64,000 nt of DNA from Thioalkalivibrio sp. GTDB taxonomy: Bacteria; Pseudomonadota; Gammaproteobacteria; Ectothiorhodospirales; Ectothiorhodospiraceae. The DNA lies in assembly GCA_011389655.1 (NCBI GenBank), contig JAABTX010000004.1:36388-100387 (forward strand). Direction: 5' to 3'. Below, piece by piece: positions 14,101 through 22,213 of this stretch. The notes beneath the pieces are model-generated. The model ran no database searches, was not told where the DNA came from, and was given only the letters and a program-made list of their open reading frames with translations. Position 1 is the stretch's first letter. Every line of letters begins with the position of its first letter. Position numbers and translations under genes: made by a program.

Positions 14101-14365
14101 AGCCCTCGCCGGCCTGCGCCTGGAGTTCGTCGAGGCCGGCCACTGGTTGCAGTTCGCGCTCCAGCGGCCGGACCAGCAGACGCTCGCTGTCCTCCGGGGA
14201 GATGCCGGCGTGCGGGACGGACACGAAGAAGATGGGGATTTCGACATCCGGTGCCGCCTCCTTGGGAATGACCAGGTAGGCGATGCTGCCTGCGGTCAGC
14301 ATCAGCAGCAGCAGGAGCAGCATCGTGCGGCTCCGGTCGATCGCGGCCCGGATCAGCAGGTTCAT
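11198..14365 (-). CDS. RND efflux permease (divergent proton-relay residues)
   Basis: A 1055-aa inner-membrane RND pump with two repeats of six membrane spans and two large periplasmic loops. The N-terminus RSRTMLLLLLLMLTAGSIAYLVIPKEAAPDVEIP is typical. In TM4 the usual DD pair reads VDGAIIVVEQ, and in TM10 the usual KNAI reads NNNIVLID, so both canonical AcrB relay residues (second Asp and Lys) are replaced. The start at 14365 overlaps the adaptor stop by ATGA. The track extension to 14473 lies in the adaptor gene. No outer-membrane channel gene is adjacent, so it must borrow one. Substrate unknown. Confidence 0.9.
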   Translation of the reverse strand: MNLLIRAAIDRSRTMLLLLLLMLTAGSIAYLVIPKEAAPDVEIPIFFVSVPHAGISPEDSERLLVRPLERELQPVAGLDELQAQAGEGFALIQLDFEAGYDNRQAMADVREKVDLIQGQLPPGTEEPEVTEVDLSLFPVLVATLSGSVPERSLVRIARDLRDRLEALPGVLEVHIGGDREDVLEVMVDPLVMETYRLPYRELIEAIERNNRLVAAGAMDTGAGRVTLKVPGVIESLEDVLELPVKVEQGTVVTFGDVATARRGFKDPEEFARVNGRPAVALEIRKRAGANILDTVSDARAVIEAAAEDWPQTVTVDYLQDMGQDVRDLLGDLENNVITAILLVMLTIVAALGGRSSWLVGLAIPGAFLGGILAIQLLGFTLNIVVLFSLILVIGMLVDGAIIVVEQADRYLAEGLERREAFRRASIRMAWPVIASTATTLAVFFPMLFWPGMIGEFMFYLPATVLVTLAASLLMALLFIPVLGGLIGGRDASRPEQVRHILAAEQGDFSKVDGLTASYIGLLRRLLQRPGQTLAIALMLVLAVYAAYTEFGRGVEFFPQVEPRFAQVQVQARGDLSVWEADRLVRMVEARLMDVPEIKTVYARTIGAPRTRLMADYAEDVIGVIQLELRDWRVRPPASEILERLRRDTSDLPGIRLQFREQEGGPQMGKPIEVEVSHRDQEVLNDAVVHLRELMERIGGFVDVGDDRSLSGVELRLDVDHREAARYGADISLLGNAVQMVTQGIRLGGYRPDDADEEVDIRVRFPFDERNLTQLVNLRVPTAYGLVPIENFVEFRPAPKTGIIKRVNGQRTLTVSADAAKGRLVDDQVRRLEAALEEDPLPEDVRLRLRGQAEEQAEAAGFLGWAFLLSVFLMLVILVTQFNSLFQAALVLSAIVFSTSGVLLGLLLRQEPFGIVMSGVGVIALAGIVVNNNIVLIDTFNRMRQQGLGAVDAALRTGAQRLRPVLLTTVTTILGLMPMVFALTVDFIGRDASVGAPSTQYWVQLATAISGGLVVATPLTLLLTPVLLAWGSREHARSSADALKEPAAGATAHKEA

Positions 14366-15450
14366 TGGACGGGTCCCGCATCCTCCGGCCGAATCTGCAC
14401 CCTGTCCCCCTCGTTCACGAACCCCTGGCCTGCCGTGATGATCCGCACGGTTTCCGGAAGTCCGTCCACCCACAGCCCCTCACTGTCCGCGCGCACGGGG
14501 TCGATCGGATGGAAGGCGACCCGGTCTTCGTTCTCGAGGATCTTGATGCCCAGGCGCCCGTCCGGGTCCAGCGTGACCAGCGCCGGGGAGATCCGGTGGG
14601 CCATCACCTCCTGCACCGGAATTCTCACCTGCACGCTGATGCCGGAGGGCAGGATCCGGTCGGCATTGGGCACCTCGATCTCGACGCGAAAGGTTCGCGT
14701 CTGGGTATCGGCTCGTGCCGAGACGTGCCGGATCGTTCCTTCCCGGCCCCGGTCGTTACCGAATTCCAGGCTGGCCGTCTGTCCCTGCCGGATCCGGTGG
14801 ATGTTGTGCTGCGGCACCTGGACGACCGCCTTGAGCGGATTGTTCTCCACGATCTCCGCAACCGCCGCGCCGACCGACAGGTAGTCGCCCACCTCGGCCG
14901 TTCGGTGGTTCAGCACGCCTGCGATCGGGGCCTTCACGCGCGTGTGCTCGATGTCCAGCCGCACCGACTCCAGTTCCGCCCGCGCCGCCTCGAGCTCCGC
15001 GCGTGCGGAATCCACCTGCAGCTGCGCCTGATACCCCTCCTCCGCCAGCTCCTCTGCGGCCCGGAAATCGGCCTGCCGCCCCCGCACCGCGGCCTCGGCG
15101 CGGCGCAGCTGGGCCTCCCGATCGTCCATCCCGATGCGGGCGATCACGGTGCCGGCACCCACGGCCTCCCCCAGCGGAACCGGCGTCCCCACGAGGCGGC
15201 CTTCCGTCTCGGCGCGTACCGTGACCTGCTGGTCCGGCAGCACTTCACCCTGCAGCGTCACCAGCCGCTGTATCCGCTCTGCGTCGCTCACCCGCACGGC
15301 CACCGTCGGCAATGCGTGTTCCTGGCGCGTCTCCATCACCGGCGGATCGCGCCCGACCACTCCGCTCGCAATCCACAGCACCAGCAGCAGCGCGACCGCC
15401 GCGATCAGCAGGGTTGAACGGTGACGCCGCAACAGTAACCTCGGGCTCAT
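14362..15450 (-). CDS. RND efflux periplasmic adaptor (membrane fusion protein)
   Basis: A 362-aa HlyD/AcrA-like adaptor. An N-terminal anchor LLIAAVALLLVLWIASGVV is followed by a lipoyl-type half (VRAETEGRLVGTPVPLGEAV), an alpha-hairpin rich in Ala/Glu/Arg (AEEGYQAQLQVDSARAELEAAR), the second lipoyl half (IEHTRVKAPIAGVLNHR) and beta-barrel and membrane-proximal domains. It bridges the permease to an outer-membrane channel. It is the first gene of a two-gene operon and is translationally coupled (ATGA) to the permease. Start choice is uncertain: 15450 and 15468 are both possible and neither has a strong Shine-Dalgarno. The track's 542-aa version adds antisense sequence from the divergent gene. 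Confidence 0.9.
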   Translation of the reverse strand: MSPRLLLRRHRSTLLIAAVALLLVLWIASGVVGRDPPVMETRQEHALPTVAVRVSDAERIQRLVTLQGEVLPDQQVTVRAETEGRLVGTPVPLGEAVGAGTVIARIGMDDREAQLRRAEAAVRGRQADFRAAEELAEEGYQAQLQVDSARAELEAARAELESVRLDIEHTRVKAPIAGVLNHRTAEVGDYLSVGAAVAEIVENNPLKAVVQVPQHNIHRIRQGQTASLEFGNDRGREGTIRHVSARADTQTRTFRVEIEVPNADRILPSGISVQVRIPVQEVMAHRISPALVTLDPDGRLGIKILENEDRVAFHPIDPVRADSEGLWVDGLPETVRIITAGQGFVNEGDRVQIRPEDAGPVQ

Positions 15451-15631
15451 GCCGTGAGGATAAACCATCCAGGTGGTTGCGGAGCACGGGTGGACGCGAT
15501 GCGGAGGGTACCGCTTCGGGCCGGTCCGCACAGGTGTTCCGTTCGCAACCGCTGGGGCAAAATCGCGTATATTGAGACGGTTATAACCCGACTGCGCCAG
15601 CCTTCCGCGGCTGGCAGATTCCGAGGCGTCC

Positions 15632-16213
15632 ATGCGTTTCCCGTTTTTCCCCATAGCCTTACTGCTCGGTGTTGCGCTGGCCGGCAGCATCACGGCAGAA
15701 GAGGACCATGTCCGCACGATCCACGGCTGGGTGGAGCGGATCGAGATCCTGCCCGAAGGCATCTCGCTGAAGGCCAAGCTGGATACCGGTGCCACCACCT
15801 CGTCGCTGAATGCCCTGAACAGGGAACGGTTCGAGCGCAACGGGGAGCGGTGGATCGCCTTCGACATCATTGACCCCGAGGACGCGGACAACAGCGTGCG
15901 TCTGGAACGACCGATCACCCGTAACGTGCGCATCCTGCAACACGATGGCGGATTCCAGCGCCGACCCGTGGTGTCGATCGGTCTGTGCATCGGACCGCAT
16001 TACCGGGAAGAGGAAGTGAGCCTGGTCGATCGGACGCACCTGAACTACCAGGCCCTTGTCGGCCGGAATCACCTGGGCGGCATCATCCTGGTGGATTCCG
16101 CGGAGACCTTTCTTCACAGCCCCGGTTGCCCGCCAGACGCCGACAGTGCCGTCGACCCCGATACGGAGGCGCACGGCGGGCCTGCCGACCCCGGCTCCGA
16201 CCCGGAAGCATGA
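15632..16213 (+). CDS. periplasmic retropepsin-like aspartic protease (PF05618, RimB-like)
   Basis: A 193-aa protein often labelled ATP-dependent zinc protease. A signal peptide (FPFFPIALLLGVALAGSITA) is followed by the domain core WVERIEILPEGISLKAKLDTGATTSSLNA, where DTGA is the active-site triad of retropepsin-like proteases, and by RPVVSIGLCIG and ALVGRNHLGG. The zinc label is not supported by any metal motif I can see. It is the first gene of a three-gene operon and its stop overlaps the next start (ATGA). A TATATT hexamer at 15568-15573 may be its -10. It probably cleaves a peptide bond made or recognised by the downstream ATP-grasp partner. Confidence 0.85.
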   Translation: MRFPFFPIALLLGVALAGSITAEEDHVRTIHGWVERIEILPEGISLKAKLDTGATTSSLNALNRERFERNGERWIAFDIIDPEDADNSVRLERPITRNVRILQHDGGFQRRPVVSIGLCIGPHYREEEVSLVDRTHLNYQALVGRNHLGGIILVDSAETFLHSPGCPPDADSAVDPDTEAHGGPADPGSDPEA

Positions 16214-17739
16214 AGCGATTTCATCTGCCGCTGCTGATCCTGGCCCTGGCGGCGATCAGCCTGGGCATATTCCAGCACAAGGTCCGGCACCTCGGCTTCC
16301 CGATGGTGCCGGCCCAGACCACCGACAACTGGATCGTGGAGGCCAGGGTAGCCTTCGAGCCCACCGGCGGCGCCGTTACTGCCCGCGTCCTCATCCCGCA
16401 TCAGCCCCCGGGGCTGGCGCTACTGGACGAGCACTTCGTGTCCCGTGACTACGGCCTCACCACCGGCATGAGCGGCGAGAATCGCGAGGCCATATGGACC
16501 GCGCGCAATCCGAGCGGCCGCCAGGCCATCTACTACCGGGCCACCTTCTACGAGCTCGACCGGCATCTGCGACCCCCGCCCGAATACCCCGGGCCCGCGG
16601 CCGCTCCGGAGTTCGAGGAGCCCTACGCATCGGCGGCCACCGCGATCATCGAGCGGGTACGTGAGCGCTCCGCCGACATCACCACCTTCGCCAACGTGCT
16701 GGTGAACGACATGATCAGCGCGCAGGACGAGAACATTGCGCTGTTCGTTCCGCGGGAAGGCGACGAACGCGACCGTGCCCGTGCCGCGATACGGCTCCTG
16801 GCCGGTGCCCGCATTCCGGCCCGCATGGCGCACGGGATCCAGCTGACGGACCAGGCGCGCGACCTGCCGATACGGACCTGGCTGGAGGTGCACAACACCC
16901 GGGAGTGGGTGCCCATCAATCCGGCCGACGGACGCGTAGGGTATCCGCCCAATTTCCTGGTCTGGTGGTACGGCGACCAGGAACCGGTGGAACTGAGGCG
17001 TGCCCGGAACGCGCAGGTCAGTTTCGCCGTCACACGCAATTTCCAGAACGCGGTGGACGCGGCCCAGCAACGCGCGCAACTGCTGGAATCGCACATCGCG
17101 GATTTCTCCCTGCTTGGCCTGCCGGTGCAGACCCAGAACATGTATCGCGTCCTGCTGATGGTCCCGGTCGGCGCGATGATCATCGTCCTGCTGCGCAACG
17201 TGGTCGGCGTGCAGACCTTCGGGACCTTCATGCCGGTGCTGATCGCGCTCTCGTTCCGCGAGACCGAGCTTCTCCGCGGCGTCATCCTGTTCACGCTGAT
17301 CGTGTCACTGGGACTCGCCATCCGCTTCTATCTCGAACACCTGAAGCTGCTGCTGGTGCCGCGGCTGGCCGCGGTGGTGATCGTGGTGGTGATGCTGATG
17401 CTGATGCTCAGCATCCTCAGCTACCACCTTGGCATCGAGCACGGCCTCGCCGTCGCGTTGTTTCCGATGGTGATCCTGGCGATGACCATCGAGCGCATGT
17501 CCATCATCTGGGAGGAGCACGGGCCGGGCGATGCGATCCGTCAGGGCATCGGAAGCATGGGCGCCGCGATCGTCGGATATCTGCTGATGATCAATCCCTA
17601 CATGGAACACCTGATCTTCGTGTTTCCGGAACTCCTGCTGATCGTACTCGCTGTCACGCTGCTGCTCGGGCGCTACAAGGGATACCGCCTGTCCGAGCTG
17701 ATCCGTTTCCGCGCCCTCGCAGGCCGCCCGGGCCCATGA
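16210..17739 (+). CDS. membrane protein with degenerate transglutaminase domain and C-terminal 7-TM region
   Basis: A 509-aa protein of the inactive transglutaminase/7TM family (PF14400/PF14402). An N-terminal span (LPLLILALAAISLGIF) is followed by a periplasmic transglutaminase-like domain. In this domain the region GDERDRARAAIRLLAGARIPAR lacks the catalytic Cys, RTWLEVH replaces the usual HxW, and WVPINP replaces the Asp, so the triad is gone. Several hydrophobic spans follow (VLLMVPVGAMIIVLL, LAAVVIVVVMLMLML, YMEHLIFVFPELLLIVLAV). Start and stop both overlap neighbours by ATGA. It probably binds a peptide or glutamate-rich chain outside the membrane and signals or transports through the TM part. 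Function not proven. Confidence 0.85.
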   Translation: MKRFHLPLLILALAAISLGIFQHKVRHLGFPMVPAQTTDNWIVEARVAFEPTGGAVTARVLIPHQPPGLALLDEHFVSRDYGLTTGMSGENREAIWTARNPSGRQAIYYRATFYELDRHLRPPPEYPGPAAAPEFEEPYASAATAIIERVRERSADITTFANVLVNDMISAQDENIALFVPREGDERDRARAAIRLLAGARIPARMAHGIQLTDQARDLPIRTWLEVHNTREWVPINPADGRVGYPPNFLVWWYGDQEPVELRRARNAQVSFAVTRNFQNAVDAAQQRAQLLESHIADFSLLGLPVQTQNMYRVLLMVPVGAMIIVLLRNVVGVQTFGTFMPVLIALSFRETELLRGVILFTLIVSLGLAIRFYLEHLKLLLVPRLAAVVIVVVMLMLMLSILSYHLGIEHGLAVALFPMVILAMTIERMSIIWEEHGPGDAIRQGIGSMGAAIVGYLLMINPYMEHLIFVFPELLLIVLAVTLLLGRYKGYRLSELIRFRALAGRPGP

Positions 17740-18704
17740 GCTGGTTCATCACGCCCCGCGAACTGCATCGCCGCGGCATCGTCGGCATGAACGAGCGCAA
17801 CGTGGAGTTCATCGCGCGCCTCAACCCCCGCCGGCGTTACCCGCTGGTCGACGACAAGCTGCTGACAAAGAAGCTCGCGCTCGAGGCCGGCATCGCGGTC
17901 CCCGAACTCTACGGGGTCCTCGAGACCAACCACGAGGCCCGGCGTCTACGTGAGCTGATCGCCGGCCGCGAGGACTTCGTGATCAAGCCGGCGCACGGGA
18001 GTGGCGGCAACGGCATCCTGGTGATCACCGGGCGCATGGGGGAACGCTTCCGCAAGGCCAGTGGCGTGCTGGAGGACATGGAGGGCCTCGAGCACCACGT
18101 CTCCAACATCCTCAGCGGCATGTACAGCCTGGGCGGGCAGCCGGACAAGGCCATGATCGAATACCGGGTCCGCTTCGACTCCCTGTTCGCCAAGGTGAGC
18201 TTCCAGGGCGTCCCCGACATCCGGACGGTGGTCTACCACGGCTATCCCGTGATGGCCATGGCGCGCCTTCCAACGCGCGGGTCGGATGGCAAGGCCAATC
18301 TCCACCAGGGCGCGGTGGGTGTCGGGATCGATATCACAACGGGAGTGACCGGGCACGGCGTCTGGCACAACGAGATCGTCGCACGGCACCCCGACACCGG
18401 GGCGCCGATCGGTGGCATCGCGATCCCGGCCTGGGATCGGTTGCTGGCACTGGCCGCCGGCTGCCATGAACTGACCGGCCTCGGCTATCTCGGTGTCGAC
18501 GTGGTGCTGGATCGGGACCTCGGCCCCCTCATCCTGGAGCTGAATGCCCGCCCCGGGCTCGCCGTACAGGTGGCGAACGCCGCCGGACTGCGTGCACGCA
18601 TCGATCGGATCGAGGCCGTTCAGCCCAACCCGCCACCGAGCCCCGTGGAGCGTGCCGCCTTCGTGCAGGCAGTGATGAGCCCGGCACGACGCACGGGCAG
18701 TTGA
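17736..18704 (+). CDS. RimK-related ATP-grasp ligase (alpha-L-glutamate ligase-like)
   Basis: A 322-aa ATP-grasp protein. ATP-binding features are KLLTKKLALEAGIAVPE, DFVIKPAHGSGGNGILVI, the metal-binding ELNARPGLAVQVANAAGL near the end, and DVVLD. It belongs to the family annotated alpha-L-glutamate ligase-related. These enzymes form amide bonds between an amino acid and a carboxylate or peptide using ATP. There is no signal peptide, so it acts in the cytosol. It is translationally coupled (ATGA) to the membrane protein upstream and is the last gene of the operon. The acceptor substrate is unknown. Ribosomal S6, the RimK target, is not implied. Confidence 0.87.
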   Translation: MSWFITPRELHRRGIVGMNERNVEFIARLNPRRRYPLVDDKLLTKKLALEAGIAVPELYGVLETNHEARRLRELIAGREDFVIKPAHGSGGNGILVITGRMGERFRKASGVLEDMEGLEHHVSNILSGMYSLGGQPDKAMIEYRVRFDSLFAKVSFQGVPDIRTVVYHGYPVMAMARLPTRGSDGKANLHQGAVGVGIDITTGVTGHGVWHNEIVARHPDTGAPIGGIAIPAWDRLLALAAGCHELTGLGYLGVDVVLDRDLGPLILELNARPGLAVQVANAAGLRARIDRIEAVQPNPPPSPVERAAFVQAVMSPARRTGS

Positions 18705-19055
18705 AACGGATGTTCCGGCTTCTTCGTCTGCCGATTACTCAGCTCCCAGCTGCCCAAGCAACCGTTCGAGCTGCACATCCCATGGTCTGAGCTGGAGCAG
18801 TTGCTGCTTCTGCCGGTGCTGGCAGTGCTGTCGGCCTGCTCCTGCCCTGCCTCTCTCCGGTGTACCTCGATCAGCGGCATGCGGTGGTCGCGATGTCCGG
18901 CGAAGCCGCAATGCTCACGTTCACATTCACGCTGCTGGCTCTCCTCGCCGGATGGCTCCGCGGAAGCCTGCTCCATCGGAACCGAAACGACCGTGCCGTG
19001 CCTGGCTCTCGCTGCGGGCAAGGGGTCGCGGCGGGCATGGAAGAGACGCCAACCA
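18705..19055. other. intergenic region between the ATP-grasp gene and bioA
   Basis: 351 bp between two genes that point at each other. No gene is convincing. A GTG-start frame (18860-19126) contains the hydrophobic run LTFTFTLLALLAGWL but then degenerates and runs into the 3' end of bioA on the other strand. The minus-strand ORF 18620-19021 overlaps the ATP-grasp gene. I see no clear terminator with a T-run. It may be a decayed gene. Confidence 0.4.
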
Positions 19056-20414
19056 TCAACATCCCGTGGCCCGTTCGATCCCCTCCCCCATCACCTCCGC
19101 GAGAAAACCGATCTGGTCCTCAGTGATCACGTACGGTGGCATCAGGTAGCTTACGTTTCCCAGTGGCCGCAACAGTGCGCCGCGCTCGAGGCCGTGCCGG
19201 TAGATCTCCAGTCCCCGTCGCTCCTGCCAGGGGAATGGCGTGCGCGAGGCCTTGTCCTGCACCAGTTCCACCGCCGCGATCATTCCGGTCTGACGCACCT
19301 CGGCCACGTTCGGATGATCCCGCAGCGGCGCAAGCGCCTTTGCGATGTGCTCCGCAAGTATGCGGTTGCGCTTGAGCACCGGCTCGTTCTCGAAGATGTC
19401 CAGCGTCGCCAGCGCCGCGCGGCAGGCCAGCGGGTTTCCGGTGTAGGAATGCGAATGCAGGAAGGCGTTGAGTTTCTCGTAGTCGTCGTAGAAGGCGTCA
19501 TAGACCTCGTCGGTGGTCAGCGCCACGGCCAGCGGGAGATAGCCCCCGGTCAGGCCCTTCGAAAGCAACAGGAAGTCCGGTGCGATCGGGCCCTGTTCGC
19601 AGGCGAACATCGTGCCGGTGCGGCCGAAGCCGACCGCGATCTCGTCGGCGATCAGGTGGACGCCATGGCGGTCGCAGGCGTCACGCAGCAGCCGAAGATA
19701 CTCGGGGTCGTGCATGCGCATCCCGCCGGCGCACTGCACCAGCGGCTCGATGATCACTGCGGCGGCCTCGTGGGCGTGGGTCGCCAGGGTCGCCTCCATC
19801 AGCTCGAACTGGCGCCGCGCGACGTCGGTACAGGTCTCGCCCTCCTCGCGTTCGAAGCAGTCCGGCCCGGGCACGGTGATCACCGGCAGCATCAGGGACG
19901 CGTAGGTCGACCGGTACAGGTCCACCGCTCCCACTGACAGGGCCCCGAGGGTTTCGCCGTGATAGCTGTTGGTCAGGCAGATGAAGCGCTGCTTCTCCGG
20001 ATGCCCGCGGTTCCTCCAGTAGTGGAAACTCATCTTCAGCGCCACCTCGACCGCCGCGCTGCCGTTGTCGGCGAAGAAGCATCGGGTCAGGGGTTCCGGC
20101 GTCAGCGCGATCAGACGCTCGGAGAGTCGGACGACGGGTTCGTGGGTGCACCCGGCCAGGATCACGTGCTCCAGCTGCTCCAGCTGGTCCCGGATCGCGG
20201 CGTTGATCACGGGGTTCGCGTGCCCGAACAGGTTGACCCACCAGGAACTGACCGCGTCCAGATAGCGCTTGCCCTCGAAGTCCTCCAGCCAGACGCCCTC
20301 GCCGCGGCGGATCGCCAGCATCGGGAGGACCCCCTCCTCTTCGTAGTCCTTCATCTGGGTGCAGGGATGCCAGAGGGCCGCGTGATCGCGCTGTTTCAGG
20401 GTATTCGAGTCCAT
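19056..20414 (-). CDS. bioA: adenosylmethionine-8-amino-7-oxononanoate aminotransferase
   Basis: A 452-aa class III PLP aminotransferase of biotin synthesis, converting KAPA to DAPA with S-adenosylmethionine as amino donor. Signatures are LWHPCTQMKDYE at the N-terminus, YLDAVSSWWVNLFGHANP, GSAAVEVALKM, NSYHGETLGALS, IADEIAVGFGRTG and the PLP-lysine loop LLSKGLTGGYLPLAVA. The length is slightly above E. coli BioA. It stands apart from any bioBFCD cluster here, and I see no obvious BirA operator in its upstream gap. Confidence 0.95.
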   Translation of the reverse strand: MDSNTLKQRDHAALWHPCTQMKDYEEEGVLPMLAIRRGEGVWLEDFEGKRYLDAVSSWWVNLFGHANPVINAAIRDQLEQLEHVILAGCTHEPVVRLSERLIALTPEPLTRCFFADNGSAAVEVALKMSFHYWRNRGHPEKQRFICLTNSYHGETLGALSVGAVDLYRSTYASLMLPVITVPGPDCFEREEGETCTDVARRQFELMEATLATHAHEAAAVIIEPLVQCAGGMRMHDPEYLRLLRDACDRHGVHLIADEIAVGFGRTGTMFACEQGPIAPDFLLLSKGLTGGYLPLAVALTTDEVYDAFYDDYEKLNAFLHSHSYTGNPLACRAALATLDIFENEPVLKRNRILAEHIAKALAPLRDHPNVAEVRQTGMIAAVELVQDKASRTPFPWQERRGLEIYRHGLERGALLRPLGNVSYLMPPYVITEDQIGFLAEVMGEGIERATGC

Positions 20415-20440
20415 CGCGGCATTGTAACGCCGCGATCGCG

Positions 20441-20545
20441 CGGGGACAGAATTGGAAACCGGTCGTTGTTCGCTCTCACCCCCTCCGCCAGCACCCTGCT
20501 CCGGGGGTCACCCTGCCCGGGGAAAGATTAATGAATCTGTCCCCG
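20441..20545. repeat. REP-like inverted element with GGGGACAGA ends
   Basis: GGGGACAGAATT at the left end and AATCTGTCCCC at the right end form inverted termini about 80 bp apart, between bioA and the KamA-family gene. This end sequence resembles a dispersed REP class in gammaproteobacteria that is usually moved by a REP-associated tyrosine transposase. No such transposase is in the window. Confidence 0.55.
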
Positions 20546-20590
20546 TTTTGTCGTCTTGCCCGCCCGGCTCGGCATCTCGCTAGCCCTTGA

Positions 20591-21949
20591 TCAGGACGCC
20601 GTCAGCGGGTACTCCTCCTCGAAGAAGAAACGCTCCCCTCCGAAGGCGGGACGCAACTGGTCGAGCCAGGTGGCCTCGGGATCGAAGCGTGCGAAGAACG
20701 GCCGCTGTACCCAGTCCGGATTCCGACCCTGCACGAAGCGCAGTACGAAGACCCTCTCGCCGTGGATCTCCGTCACGCCCTGCACCTCCACCTTCCCCGG
20801 GCCCGCGCTCATCGACGGCCCCCGCGCGGTACGGGCGAGTCCCGACACCGACTGCAGCGCCTCCCGGTAGATCTGCCAGGCGCGGGCCAGCGGGACCTCG
20901 AAGTAGCGCCGCGCGCCGGTGTCACGCTCGACAAACATGTAGTACGGGTAAATCCCCGCTCCGACCTGGTCGCGCCACAGGCGCGCCCAGTCCTCGGCCC
21001 GGTCGTTGATGTGGGCCAGCAGTGGCCCCTGGGACCGGATGGTCGCGCCGGTTTCGCGCAGGCGGCGGATGGCGGCCCGGGCGATCGGGGTGTCGAGTTC
21101 CCGCCAGTGGTTGTAGTGGGCCATGATCGCAACATTCTTGCCCGCCTCCACCAGGCGTTCCAGCAGGCGCAGGAGGTCGTCGGCATCCGGGTCCGTGACG
21201 AAGCGGTAGGGCCAGAAGGTCAGGGCCTTGGTGCCGATGCGCAGGTTCTGCACATGATCGTAGGCCGACCCCAGCAGCGGCTCCAGGTATTCGGCCAGGC
21301 TGCGGGTCTTCATCACCATCGGATCGCCGCCGGTGACCAGCAGATCCGAAACGGCGGGATTCGCACGGAGGTAGTCGTGCATCTGCCCGGCCTCATTCGA
21401 GGCCATGCGCAGGGCCTTGTCCCCCACGAACTGCGCCCAGCGGAAGCAGAAGGTGCAGTAGCTGTGACAGGTCTGTCCCTGGGCCGGGAAGAAGAGCACC
21501 GTGTCTCGATACTTGTGCTGCAAGCCCGCGATGGTCCTTCCCTCGGAGTCAAGCGCCCGGTTCTGTTCCCGCTGCCCGGCCGGGTGCGGGTTCAGGGACT
21601 CGCGCAGCTCCCACGCCAGGGCGGTGATCTGGTCGCGCCCGGCCCCGGACCGGTGCAGTTCCGCCATTCGCTCGAAGGACTCGGGGTCCAGCATCCCGCG
21701 CTGCGGAAAGGTCAGCTGGAAGATGGGGTCCTCCGGAACGCGGGACCAGTCGATGAGGTCTTCGATCACGTACTGGTTTACGCGAAACGGCAGCACGCTG
21801 GCGACCACGCGCATCTCCTCGCGCATTTCCTCGGGGACATTCGACAGTGCGTCGATGCGGTCGAGGCCACGCTCGGTGAAGACCGTAAAGCGGCGTGCCT
21901 CGATGCTCCCGAGATCGGGGTCGCGAAAGAACTTGAGAACTGAATTCAT
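20591..21949 (-). CDS. KamA-family radical SAM protein (lysine 2,3-aminomutase-like)
   Basis: A 452-aa protein with the radical SAM cluster motif CHSYCTFC (Cys 161, 165, 168), DLLVTGGDPMVMK (SAM-binding GGDP) and a C-terminal SAGPGKV that fits the PLP-lysine loop of lysine 2,3-aminomutase. It is longer than the EF-P modifying EpmB enzymes. It therefore probably acts on a free amino acid, such as lysine or glutamate, to give a beta-amino acid. The start at 21949 has GGAGA 6 nt upstream. No beta-lysine acetyltransferase (AblB) lies nearby, so a compatible-solute role is not supported by context. It is divergent from a class V aminotransferase. Confidence 0.85.
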   Translation of the reverse strand: MNSVLKFFRDPDLGSIEARRFTVFTERGLDRIDALSNVPEEMREEMRVVASVLPFRVNQYVIEDLIDWSRVPEDPIFQLTFPQRGMLDPESFERMAELHRSGAGRDQITALAWELRESLNPHPAGQREQNRALDSEGRTIAGLQHKYRDTVLFFPAQGQTCHSYCTFCFRWAQFVGDKALRMASNEAGQMHDYLRANPAVSDLLVTGGDPMVMKTRSLAEYLEPLLGSAYDHVQNLRIGTKALTFWPYRFVTDPDADDLLRLLERLVEAGKNVAIMAHYNHWRELDTPIARAAIRRLRETGATIRSQGPLLAHINDRAEDWARLWRDQVGAGIYPYYMFVERDTGARRYFEVPLARAWQIYREALQSVSGLARTARGPSMSAGPGKVEVQGVTEIHGERVFVLRFVQGRNPDWVQRPFFARFDPEATWLDQLRPAFGGERFFFEEEYPLTAS

Positions 21950-22213
21950 CCAGTTTCTCCTGAAACGACAAGAAAGGGATTGGCCGCGAGGGCACCGGGC
22001 CCTGCGCCCGGATGCGTGTGACCGGTGAGAGTCGCGACGGCCGTGATGGGGGCGCAAAAGGGCTTCGCAAGAACAGCCTGCAAGGTTAACAATCCGGGAA
22101 ACGGCCCGACAACCCCGGTCGGGATCGGACCGGCGGTCACCCCCGTGCGGCCGCTGCGCCTTGACGTGCGTCCCGATTCTGACACGCTTGGCGGATTACG
22201 CACGGAGTCCATC

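Noticed and set aside
20410-20470. BirA operator before bioA
   Set aside because: Only a short TTGTAA match; no second half-site with the proper spacing.
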